Shown here piece after piece: positions 33,001-43,200 of a stretch of 64,000 nucleotides of DNA. Position 1 is the first letter of the stretch. Every line of letters begins with the position of its first letter. The notes under the pieces are model-generated. The model worked only from the letters and a program-made list of their open reading frames with translations, was not told the DNA's origin and did no database searches. The translations under genes and the position numbers were made by a program. This DNA comes from Cheilinus undulatus (taxonomy: Eukaryota > Chordata > Actinopteri > Labriformes > Labridae): assembly GCF_018320785.1 (NCBI RefSeq), contig NC_054865.1:39931398-39995397 (forward strand), given 5' to 3'.

Positions 33001-36000
33001 TTTATAGATCCTAGTCCACCTGGAAATATGCACCCGTAGATCTGCTTCCTGTTATGCCCCTTACACACCTACATTCAGCCTTAAACAGTAAATGCAAATC
33101 ACTTAATGAATGAAAATTGGTATCAATGAGCTGACAGATTACAGGCTTTCAGGGGTGAATCATGACTGCAACTGGAAGGAAGTCAAAGAAAATAAACTGA
33201 CTTCAAAACTGAAGTTTTTGTGAATGAAAGGACTGTTGGACAACACTGAGTGATGCACTGACTACAGTGGGAGTGGTCACAAACTAATAAAAGAAACAGA
33301 CTGACACACTCCTCTTATAGTCGCAAAAAATTCCACCTTGCACCATTACACGAGTTTCACATAAGTTTTTGTTTATGGGGTCCACGCCGTTTTCGTAAGA
33401 TAATATCAGATCTGTCTCCCACTAAAAACTACAGGATATTTTTTAGAGAAAAGTTTGTCGTAGAAAGGATTTCATTTATTTACTTTTTAAATTCTGGTGA
33501 GCTCAGCGTGAAGTATGACCGATTATGAGAATATATAACAACTGTTTTGGCTTAATTTAATCTAGCGGTGTACTCAAATTCAAGCTGTCAGTTTTTGCCC
33601 CCTCTGCACCCGTTGAGAGGGTTTTTAGTAGAGGGGGCATAGAAATAAGACCCCACCAGGCATGTTTGGGTCACAAAATGCTGCAGTCTCTCCGGTTTCT
33701 TAAATGTAACCAAGCTCTTCAAATTGCTTTTTCTCAGGAAAAGAATTCGGTCATTTGGGGACATATTTAGTGGTCCTTAGCAACTACACCTCTGTTTGTT
33801 TACTCATTGTGATGAGCTCAGATTTTTCAGTATTTTGTTACTGAGTTTTTTATTCAGGCTGGGCATATGTCATTTTCAGTTGAACTGTTTCTGATTAATT
33901 AATGTTTTTATTTGACTAAGGGCAGCTGCCTTTGATTCACTGATTGTTATGTCTCCTTGGAAATCAACTCAAGTGCATGTGTCAGACACCTGCAAAAATT
34001 CAGATCTTAAACAAATCTATCATATTTCTAGTCAGAAATACCTGTGTTACGCTCATTTTAGGCCTTATTTACCTGACAAATAGATAAACATCTAATTTTC
34101 AGATATTTTAAACAATTCTGGACCTGCCACTGGCCTTTAATACATACAGTGATTTATTTTTCACAAGAAGTTTGTTGAAAAAAGCTTGATTTGAGATTTT
34201 TTCATTGTGGTGCTTTGAATACAGAGTTGCAGATGCCTTGGTTTCCCTGTATTTTTTTAAAGCAAACTTTCATTAAAGAGTGCTCTTTTACTGTTCAACC
34301 TTGTGATGATTTTTTTTTTTTTTCTATTGATTTTTATGGTCTTGGTCCCTGGTTGGATAGTGTGGTCTTGACTGCAACACTAGTTTAGAGTATATTTAAT
34401 CACAGTGAGTCGGATACATCAGAGAGGGTTTTGGGGTCCTACCCAAGGAAATCTGAAACATTCAACTGAATTCTGGAGAATATTTATGCGATGTCTGGAG
34501 GAAGATGTTTTAAATTGTATAAGGTCAGAAAAATCATAATAAATCAGATTTTTTAAGACTTTCTAAGGCCTTAATTTTCAAATGTGTATGTTAAGACTAA
34601 GACTTTTTAAGGATCTGCAGGAACCCTGAATCTATATGGTGCCTCTGAAATTTTTTTGTTGACATGGTCAGAAAGGTGATATTTCTTAACTTATTATTAA
34701 AGTGAAAATGTATGGTAGTGCACTGGAGGGCATTATATACGTTTCTAATACCTTGCTCTCCTCATGTTAATGGAAATGACAAAGACCAAAGACAAAGGAA
34801 CACTTTTCAAATAATGCACTCCAGTGCTAACCTGGCACGCCAGATGGATTTGTTTCGCACATCCATTTGGAAAACCACTCATAGCGTTTGACAGCGTTTG
34901 AGAAAAGTCAGAGCATTTGAAACAAACTTGGAGGGTGATTAGATGAACGTTCTGTCTGTCACATCTTTACAGGCCAATCAGAGCAACAAAAACACGTGAC
35001 GTAGCCACTACCAAGCTGCGCCCATACCGAAGGAGTAAACTCCATACAGAACTGCATAACACGAACCATAGCGACTGTAGACATGTCAGTACACGACTTG
35101 TCGTTTTTGAAAAGAAAACAATTCAATGCTGTTCTTTGTTCTTCTTTTAACAAAGAAATGTTGTAAAGTTCTGATAAAACTGGCACTTTAGCAGCATCCA
35201 CGCTATTGTCTTCCGCCATAATTGCACTGGCCTGTTGTTGCTGCTTGCTTACGTCACAAGTCTGCTGCGCCCGAAAGCACTGCCTCTCAACGCTGATTGG
35301 TCCTGTCACTTTCTAACCGGGCCCAAACGGTTCAGACGGGAGCTTTGCAAGATGGATTTGCCAATGAGAAACACAGAAACGGGTGTATCCATCTGCTTCA
35401 AAAGGTTACTCCAGTGCACCACCAACACCAAATATAACTTCAGCAATAGATTGCCATGATCACTGACCATGTTGAGAAAGCTGAACATGTAGAAGCTTTG
35501 TAAAAACAGAACTCTTGGTAGAGCTATTATATTGGACTAGAATTGATTGCAATGGTCATCATAGTGTAATGGTGTATTTGTGTAATTCATTTTTTTACCT
35601 AATTTCACCTCGTACATTTAAAAGTTGTAGCACCACAGATCATGTTTATATGGTTTTCCTTGTTTTTGTTGGTCTTGAAGTGCCTTGAAGACATTGAAGT
35701 TATTTTGATCCATCAGGGGTTAAATTCTAACAAAATACTCATTTGAACAGTAATCCATTATCCCAAGTATGTAAAAACCAGTGTCCTTTTACCTGCAGGT
35801 AATGCCCAAAAGGACCAACATGCCAGGAATCAGCACCACAGACAGGGGAGGACACCGAGGCGGCCACACCAGAGGCGGCAGAGGCAGAGGAGGTTACCGT
35901 CCACCGCGATACCAGAGCAGCTCTCGAGGCAGGTTTAGGTATCAGTCGACCAGGCCACAGCATCAAACACCCCACCCTTATTACGGAGGCCCCTCAGTGG

Positions 36001-36134
36001 GGAAGAGACAGTGGGGACATATGGACTACCAGGAACAGGTGCCTAAACGTTATCCTTGTCTTCTTCTCATCACTCCACCCTCAGAGGAACTGGGGGCGGG
36101 GTCAGGTGGACAGCACTATCCTCAACAGCGCTAG
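30064..36134 (+). CDS. pabpn1l: pabpn1l, nuclear/embryonic poly(A)-binding protein 2-like, 6 exons
   Basis: Exons: 30064-30135, 31618-31744, 32242-32309, 32395-32501, 32583-32670, 35799-36134, predicting 265 aa. Layout: short acidic N-terminus ([14 protein letters not shown]), Glu-rich coiled coil (EIKAR-type [13 protein letters not shown], residues ~25-60), one RRM (~84-160) with RNP2 VYVGNV and RNP1 KGFAYIEF, then [15 protein letters not shown] and an RGG/Tyr-rich tail. The family binds poly(A) and controls tail length; PABPN1L is mainly oocyte/early embryo. There is no alanine tract as in PABPN1, and the family's W(Y/F)SPY end is missing. Gene order (cbfa2t3-pabpn1l-trappc2l-galns) favours PABPN1L over PABPN1. 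ATG 30064 has a strong context (aaccATGG); an in-frame ATG at 30037 would add nine residues. Confidence 0.92.
30136..31617. other. pabpn1l intron 1
   Basis: 1.5 kb of AT-rich sequence with a poly(A) tract at 30801-30815. No gene or clear repeat was recognised. Confidence 0.6.
32242..32670 (+). CDS. pabpn1l: pabpn1l RRM exons (32242-32309, 32395-32501, 32583-32670)
   Basis: Three small exons separated by introns of 85 and 81 bp encode the RRM. RNP2 (SVYVGN) closes the first; [20 protein letters not shown] and [13 protein letters not shown] fill the second; GFAYIEFSD and [11 protein letters not shown] fill the third. The phases (0, 2, 0) join cleanly. The very short introns show that this genome splices introns near the lower limit efficiently. 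Confidence 0.93.
32671..35798. other. pabpn1l intron 5 (3.1 kb)
   Basis: Noncoding. It contains a degenerate fish repeat around 34535-34640 (aagtctta / cttaagac words, also seen at 60750-60850 and 61650-61740) and a longer repeat at 34817-35418. Confidence 0.6.
34817..35418. mobile_element. interspersed repeat, possible MITE, in pabpn1l intron
   Basis: Ends are weakly inverted: TGCACTCCAGTGCTAACCTGG on the left, and TGCACTGGAGTAACC read from the right end. GC content and CpG words are higher than the flanks. It contains cacgtgacgta (34994-35004). No transposase frame. The family was not identified. Confidence 0.45.
35799..36134 (+). CDS. pabpn1l: pabpn1l last exon: RG-rich tail
   Basis: Starts [18 protein letters not shown], followed by [16 protein letters not shown], arginines typical of the methylated tail of this family. 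Straight reading gives a hydrophobic CLLLITPP stretch and stops at TAG 36132. A 46-bp stretch (36039-36084) beginning cag|gtgcct and ending in a pyrimidine tract plus cag looks like an intron. Removing it switches frame to [10 protein letters not shown] and a stop at about 36184-36186. The true C-terminus is therefore uncertain. Confidence 0.75.
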   Translation, partial: VMPKRTNMPGISTTDRGGHRGGHTRGGRGRGGYRPPRYQSSSRGRFRYQSTRPQHQTPHPYYGGPSVGKRQWGHMDYQEQVPKRYPCLLLITPPSEELGAGSGGQHYPQQR

Positions 36135-36481
36135 CAACACCCACAACCAACGTAGAAGAGTGGGTGAAAGAACTGATCATTTTTAAGTGTTTCTAGAAAT
36201 TACTGAGTTGTGAGAGAGGAGAATGGATCAATGACATAACTTTTTAAAATTTGCATCCCTGCATCAGTCATTGAAGTTTGTGAGATGTTGTGAGGTCTGG
36301 GATCAGCCGTGTTGTATTATAAGCTTCTGTGAATGCATGGGACAACCCTTAACTCGTTAAAAAGTTTGCATCTCTTACTGATTTTACTAATTGATGCGAA
36401 TGTCTTGTGTTTTGCCTGTAATGTCAAGTGTAAATTCCTCTTACGTATAACTTATAAGTTCTTTGTTATGTTAAGTGAATG

Positions 36482-36491
36482 AATAAATAAA
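36482..36491 (+). terminator. pabpn1l: pabpn1l poly(A) signals
   Basis: Two overlapping AATAAA hexamers (aataaataaa), about 350 bases after the pabpn1l stop, followed by ttgatctg and gtgagttgg. They lie 55 bp from the opposite-strand signal of trappc2l. Confidence 0.75.
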
Positions 36492-36544
36492 ACAATTGAT
36501 CTGATAAAATGACACATATACAGTGAGTTGGAACAACATTGAGG

Positions 36545-36550
36545 TTTATT
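36545..36550 (-). terminator. trappc2l: trappc2l poly(A) signal
   Basis: TTTATT on the plus strand is AATAAA on the minus strand, 92 bases after the trappc2l stop. Downstream on the minus strand, caatgttgttcc gives the T/GT-rich element. Confidence 0.7.
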
Positions 36551-36641
36551 AATGAATTGCTATAATCAAGGCAACATGTAAACAAAAACATGAATAAGGA
36601 CTGTTCTGTACAGGGGAGTTTCAGAGGAGGTGAAATGGATA

Positions 36642-39600
36642 TCAGCCTGATTGCACCATCATTCCAGATACAATGCCATCAAAGGCCCTGCAGAACAATT
36701 CAGTTAAAAAATTACAATCACAAACATAAGTATTAAAATCATTAGGATTAGAATAAGAAGGCTGAAAAGAATAAACTTACTTGGACTGAATGGGGTCTCC
36801 AGGATTATGGAAGGGGTTGCACATTACATCAGTGAAAGAGTTGTGTAGTTTTCTGAACATCTGTAAAGAAAGGTAAAGATTTACAGAACTGGCAAAAAAA
36901 ACCCAGATTTTTTGCAGGTGCATACACTGCTTCTTCTAAATAAGGGTCTCTACATTTCTATTAACAGTCAGGGCTAGCATTTGGCACTAAGGCAAGGACA
37001 GGATCATGAAATTAGCATTCTGTACTAAGGGTTAAACATTAAAAAAAAAGACTGCTACAGCCCAACAATAAATTATTTTCTAAGTGTACACATACTGTGC
37101 AATAAGTTACACACATTTACTAGAGAGAGAACACGTTTCTGTATTTATGGTGAACAATCTTAAGGAGAGTAAATACTTGTTGTGCAACATGTCATCATTA
37201 ATCAATCTGATCTAGAGTCAACTTACACTTCTTATTTCGTTGTCCCGTAACGATGTATTTGAGGAGTCCACGACAATGACAAATTTTACCTTGGAGTTGG
37301 TAACATACCCATATCTAGCATATCAGTTAAGGATAGTTTGGATGGATGTCTGTCACATACATGTCATGTCCATGATATGCTGTATCCTCTCACTGGACAA
37401 AATAATACTGTGTTGTCTGTTAAAGCATGTGTATTTATTCCATATGCCCTTACAGAAAAAATACTTTAAAATTATACAATGAAAACCTTTCCTATAACAT
37501 TGTACAATAAGAGAATTGCACTGGTCTACATGTATGACATGTGGACCCTGGAAAGAAAACTAGTGAAAGATGCATCTAAAGTTCCCAGAACAACTGCCAA
37601 GTTTGTGAATGACTTAGCCAAGTCAGGAATTGTAATCTAAAAGAAAACAGTCACTAGAGCCCTGCACATGAATGGACTGGAGTATGTAGACCAAGAAAAA
37701 CTCCACTACTGCAGAAGAGACACCTCAAGCCAAATGGAATTATGCTAAGGACAACCTGGAGAAAGATTATGCATACTGGAACCACATCCTTTGGTCAGAT
37801 GAGACCAAACTAGAGCACTTTGGCCATAGAACTATTGCTTATGTTTGGAGAAAGAAGGAGAGGCGTATAACCCAAAGAATACTGTCCCAACAGTAAACCA
37901 CAGCGTTGGAGTAGTATGCTGTGGGGATGGTTTAGTGCATCTGAGAATGGGAATATTGAAAAGGTGGAAGATTTTGAAAGAAAACCTCAAGCAGTCAGCA
38001 ACAAAACTGGGTCTGGGTCATTGCTTTGTCTTCGAACGTGACCCAAAAAAACTGAAAACCAAAACATACCTGGTCCCTGGTGAATAACTACCTCAAGAAG
38101 ACCAAAGTGATCATTATTGCGTGACCTGCACAAAGCTCTGACTTGAATCCCATTAAAAATCTGTGGGGTGAACTGAAGACCAAGGTCCATGCTGAGAGAC
38201 CGTCAAATCTGGAGGAATGTGAGAGATTCAAGAAAAAAGAATGGGCTTGGATTCCTCAGGAGACATTTCTGAGAATTAGGGGGACATTTTATGCAAAAAT
38301 CATTTTCTCAGGCTTTTCTAACAAAAATATGTGCCCCTGGCCTGTCCACAATCCCCTCAAGTACCAGAAAAATCCATTCCCTCCTCCCCTCTCTTTCTCC
38401 AACTTTCAAAAAATGTAAGCTGAAACAAGCTGTTCTCAGATTTTCCCTTCATGACCTCATGTGGGGAGTTAGCACCGCCCCCAGGTTCGGTTGGCCCTCC
38501 CCACTTGGAAGAAAGTTCTGCCCTCCTCTCCTGATCTTTCTCTCAGCTCTGCCAGCTGAGATGCTGGATAGCACAGTGGGTTACCCTGCTGACTTTGGTC
38601 TGGGAGATTAATGGTTCAAATCCTAGTCTGGTCCTTAACTTTGGACAAAAGCATCTGTAACATTGTAACATCAGGAGTGCCATGTCCATTTCCTGAGAGG
38701 GGTGTGGTCGGGGGTGGAGTCAGACAGATCAGTAACATTTAAAGACACAGAAACAGCTCGTTTATGAGAGGGGCTGAAACAGAGGTGTTTTTAGACATGC
38801 AAAAATCCCATACTAGAGTGTTTTTTCAGCAACAAACTTAACAGGCATGTTTTGGGGACCTTTGAAAACAATATAAACTTGTCTTAAAAGAGTAAAATAT
38901 GTCTCCTGCAATGAAAACTACAACGAATGACTGCAGGCTGTTAACTAGTAAAAAAGGAAAAAACAATTGACTTTTAGCATCATGGGGCTAATAGTTTAGA
39001 CCCTGTTAGTTTTTGGTTTTGCAAAGTGAACTATAAGCATGCAAAAATAAAACTAAGATGTTTGGAAAAGCTATATTAAAAAAATCCATGCTCTGTTAAC
39101 CAGCACTTTGACAATATTTTTGTCCTCATCTGTATGTAGGATCACGGTAAAAACCTTGTAGAATGAAGATCAGCTTATAAAACACTTGTATATTGGTTTT
39201 CCCAAACCTGTTACAATAAGGACAACAAGGATACACTTTGTAGTCTTCGGTGGGATAGAGCAGACCCAGGTACAGCTCTCTCTGATCTCCCAAAGCTTTG
39301 CCCACAGCTGAAATCTTCTCCTCAACCACATCTAGAGAGGTGTGCACTGTGTAGTGAAACTTCAGCTCATTTTGAGTGGGAACACTGCGGATATACAGCG
39401 GATAGTTCTGGGAGAGGACATAATAGACAAATATCATTCACAAAACATCTAAAGGGACTGTGTTTGAACCACTTGCACGGTCTAGAAAACGGTGTAGAAA
39501 ATCTAAACAACAGCTTCACTCAAAGGATGCTAATGTTGTTAGCCTTCGACGTTAGCTCAGTTTCGGTATGTGTATTTTCTGGCAAACAGAGAAAACTGAC

Positions 39601-39730
39601 AATAACTTGGATACTATTTTAGGAGTTGATAATACATCCTGACATTTAAAACTAGTCAATTATAACAACTGGGACCAGTTATATTAGGAAAAGTTACCTC
39701 CTTCGCGATCACTGCTATGCACACCGCCAT
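36642..39730 (-). CDS. trappc2l: trappc2l, trafficking protein particle complex subunit 2-like, 5 exons
   Basis: Minus-strand exons in order: 39730-39698, 39407-39235, 37314-37227, 36860-36781, 36687-36642. Total 420 nt, 139 aa plus TGA, matching the recalled mammalian length. Protein segments: [31 protein letters not shown] with [67 protein letters not shown]. It has the sedlin/longin fold of TRAPP subunits, which act in ER-Golgi tethering and Rab GEF assembly. Introns are GT-AG; the donor after exon 2 (gt|gtatcc) is weak. The intron 37315-39234 contains a decayed Tc1 transposon and a SINE. The gene converges on pabpn1l and diverges from galns. Confidence 0.95.
37500..38290 (+). pseudogene. 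decayed Tc1/mariner transposase in trappc2l intron
   Basis: Frame-shifted Tc1-like transposase on the plus strand. Recognisable fragments, in three frames: [30 protein letters not shown] around 37793-37826; [35 protein letters not shown]; and [20 protein letters not shown]. The catalytic region that should read QDNDPKH is FERDPKKL, and there are internal stops. Dead copy. Confidence 0.9.
38300..38900 (+). mobile_element. composite repeat with tRNA-SINE head
   Basis: A box around 38568-38580 (ggatagcacagtggg), B box ggttcaaatcc at 38613-38623, then ttggacaaaagcatctg (38642-38658). The last is close to the widespread fish SINE/LINE tail ttggayaaaagcrtctgctaaat. Flanking sequence to 38900 also looks repetitive. 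Confidence 0.6.
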
Positions 39731-40252
39731 GTTAGTGTTCCTCCTGTCAGATGCTGTCACGTGACGTGGTGCATTCAGACGTTGTCGAAAATACGACCAC
39801 CTAATTTTTTAGTACACCGTGCCGTGTGTTTTAAAATAAACGTTTACGTGTTTTAAATATATTATTCACACTACTGATTGCCTTTATTTGTTAGTTATTC
39901 CCCTAATCAAACGTTTATTTGAAATTTGCTTTTTTATCGACGGATTTTGAAGTTTATTTGGCACTTAAAATATTCATTAGAGACCCACTTAATGCGTCGT
40001 TAAGCAAAGGGTCACTTTTGCTTTTTTATTTAAAGTTTAATATTTATTCAAAACTTAAATAACAGTTTTATGTTCGTTAATGTCGTTCAAATAAGTTGAA
40101 ATTTTAAAGTGATCCTCGAGAACGCCTCAGACTAATAGTGAATTGTGTATGCGCAAGCGCTGCGCTGCAGACCCGCAAGAAGACAAACAAAGCACTTCCT
40201 TAAAGTTCATGCTCATATGACTAACTTGAAGCAAAGCAACGCAAGGCGAAGG
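39731..40252. promoter_or_regulatory. bidirectional trappc2l/galns promoter
   Basis: 522 bp separate the two divergent start codons. On the trappc2l side lies GTCACGTGAC (39756-39765), a perfect palindromic CLEAR/E-box. Its last bases overlap TGACGTGG (39762-39769), a UPRE/CRE-like site. No TATA box lies at a fitting position. The galns-proximal half is AT-rich. Confidence 0.7.
39756..39769. promoter_or_regulatory. CLEAR box overlapping UPRE-like motif
   Basis: GTCACGTGAC is the consensus TFEB/TFE3 CLEAR site, found at many lysosomal gene promoters. The following TGACGTGG is the XBP1/ATF6 core. The site is 25 bp from the trappc2l ATG and 487 bp from the galns ATG. Confidence 0.65.
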
Positions 40253-43200
40253 ATGTCTGCTGTGACTCTAACCCTCTTTAGTGCAATAATATGCTTTTCT
40301 TTGGGAGAGAAGCCATCAAATGTTTCAACTCCAAACATTATCATCATGCTTATGGATGACGTAAGTTATTTTCTCTTCTATGTTTGAGTTATCCTAAGTT
40401 TGGCAAGCAATGAATGGGTTTGACATCTCAATATGTGTTTCTCTGTCACTTTACAATTCTCTGTTGGTCTTAATTTGTCTGTGGGCTCAAGGGAATTTAA
40501 TACATTTATGATTATGTAATTAAAGATTACAGTCTGTACAGTATTATTCACTCTACTTGTAGTTTATGTACATCTTTCATTTAGGACTACATTAATTGTC
40601 TATATTTCCCCCTCTTCTTCTCAGATGGGTTGGGGAGACCTTGGGGTGTTCGGCCAGCCCTCTAAGGAAACACCCAACCTGGATGCCATGGCTGCTCAGG
40701 GCATGCTGCTACCAAACTTCTACACAGCTAACCCACTGTGTTCCCCATGTGAGTCAGCTTTAAAGGTTGATAAACATCACAAACCAGCAGATCCTGTTTC
40801 TCAATTTTTCGCATCCCTCTGCTTTGGCTTCTGATTGCATTTAAACATCATTAAATATAGGCTGAACTGGAGGCTATATTGATGGACAAATCAACTTTGT
40901 ATGATTGAACTCCTACAGAATATTTGTTATTTGCTGAATTAGGACCTCATTTAAATATGTTAGGAGTGTAAGACATAGGCTAACAGTAATTTGTGCATGA
41001 GAGCAGGTAGGCTATTGCTCAGTGATGAGGAGGCTTAATCAGCTATATTTTTTATTGTTGGTTTATTATTATTATTATTGCTGTTATTATTATAAGATGA
41101 GTAAAAATTTGGTGATACCAACATTCAGTTGACAGAAGTGTCAAAAATTGTTTACGGTTTCAATCAATATGACAAAGGTGTTCTTTACTTTAAACTTCTA
41201 TTTTATTCTATTTTAGACCCTTAGAAGACAACAGGCTATTTATGCCATTTTGTTAATTCTTTTCTTTTGACAATATAAGCAGCTGAGTTCACCATGTTCA
41301 TGATTGGTACCATTTTTTTTTTCATCGCAGCCTCAACTTTATAAAATGAAAACTTTTTTTTAGATTAAGCTTACTGTATTAGATGTAGGACCTCCAAAAG
41401 CTCACAAAAACAAAATTTAAAACACATAATTCCAAAAATTGCTATTCGAAAAATTATATATTTATCAAATATGCTAGAGTTGTCATTTCATGAGTTACAC
41501 AATGAGGAAATACAATAAGTCAAAGTCTTGAGAAAACCAAAATGTACACATTGTCACAGGAAAATGGAGTAAAATTAAAGATATGATAAGACCACCTATA
41601 GATTCTGTACTTCACAGAGGTTTTGCCTCATGTTATCAGACCTACATTAGCATCCCACTGAATATTATGTTGAAAACAGACTTTATTCATTATATGAATG
41701 CACAGCGGACTTATCTTTGCTGATATGTATTGCATATGGTTTGTCTTTTAGAGTAATTGCGCTATGATCTATTCACCAATAGCTGCACATCTGCATAGTT
41801 CCTCTATTGCACCTTTTTCTTCTTCTCTGTTATTTGTTTTGCACCAAACACTAAGTCAAATTCCATGTACTATGTGAAAATTTACTTGGCAGTAAAACTC
41901 GATTCTGATTCTGATTCTGAAAACAGCGTCACAACCCACTTTTGGGTCCCAGCCCACCATTTGTGAGCCCCTGCTCAAGTAGACATCCCCATAACTTTTC
42001 CTCTTTAATTTTAATGACAGCCAGAGCCTCACTTCTCACTGGGAGACTTCCTGTCAGAAATGGCTTCTACACCACTAATGCCCACGCCAGAAACGGTAAA
42101 CTCACAGTTATACCCTGACTGTTAAAATCCTCCAGCTGCAAATAATTAAATGCAGATTTTTCTCATTACTTGGTCCATAATGCACATTATGCATTAAAGT
42201 CATGGGAACTGTTTTCTGTTTTTCTATTTTTGCAGCATACACACCACAGGAGATAGTGGGAGGAATTTCTAAGGATGAAATTTTGTTACCCCAGCTGCTG
42301 AAGAAAAAGGGCTATGTCACCAAGATAGTTGGCAAGTGGTGAGTTCTTTCCTTATCTACAGTTGAAAAAAACATTTTTTGTAATCATTAATCTACACTCA
42401 GTACCCCATCATAACATAGTGAAAACAGAATTTTATAATTTTTTTGGAGATTGATTAAAAATAAAAACCTGAACTATCACATTGACTTAAATATTTAGAC
42501 CCTTTAAAAAAACACCTGAAATATAGCTCAGGTTTCTCCCACTTCTCTTAGTCTTTGCTGAGATGTTTTTTACATCTTGATTAGAGTCCACCTATGGTGA
42601 ATCAAAATGATTGGATACGATATGGAACGGCACACACCTCTCTATAGAAGGACTCACAGCTGACAATGCATATCAGAGCAAAAACCATGCCATGAGGTCT
42701 AAGGAGCTGCCTGCAGAGACAGGGTTGTTGCAAGGCACAGATCTGCGAAAGGCTACAAAAAGTCTGCTGCACTGAAGGCTCCTAAGAGCACAGTGGCCTC
42801 CATAATTCTCAAATGAAAGAAGTTCGTCAGAATCAGGACTCTTCCAAGAGTTGCTCGCCTGGCCAAACTGAGCAATTAGGAGAGGAGGGCCTTAGCAAGA
42901 GAGGTGACCAAGAACCTAATGGTCACTCTGACTGAGCTCCAGAGATCCTGTGTGGAGATGGGACAAAGTTCCAGAAAGACAACCATCAATGCAGCCCTCT
43001 TCTGATCTGGGTTTATGGCTAGACAGAAGTCTTGGTGCGAAACACATGAAAGCCCACTCTTAGGGGGACAGGACCACACGGGATCTCTTGATAAGCTGAA
43101 TGATACCATCATTTCATTTCAATATAATGTGAAAATAAGTTTCTCTGCATTTCTTGATGACTCCATGGTTAAAAAATATTTTTAAGCAGCTTTATCACAA

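Noticed and set aside
34994..35004. Second CLEAR/CRE-like site (CACGTGACGTA)
   Set aside because: Falls inside an interspersed repeat in a pabpn1l intron, far from a promoter.
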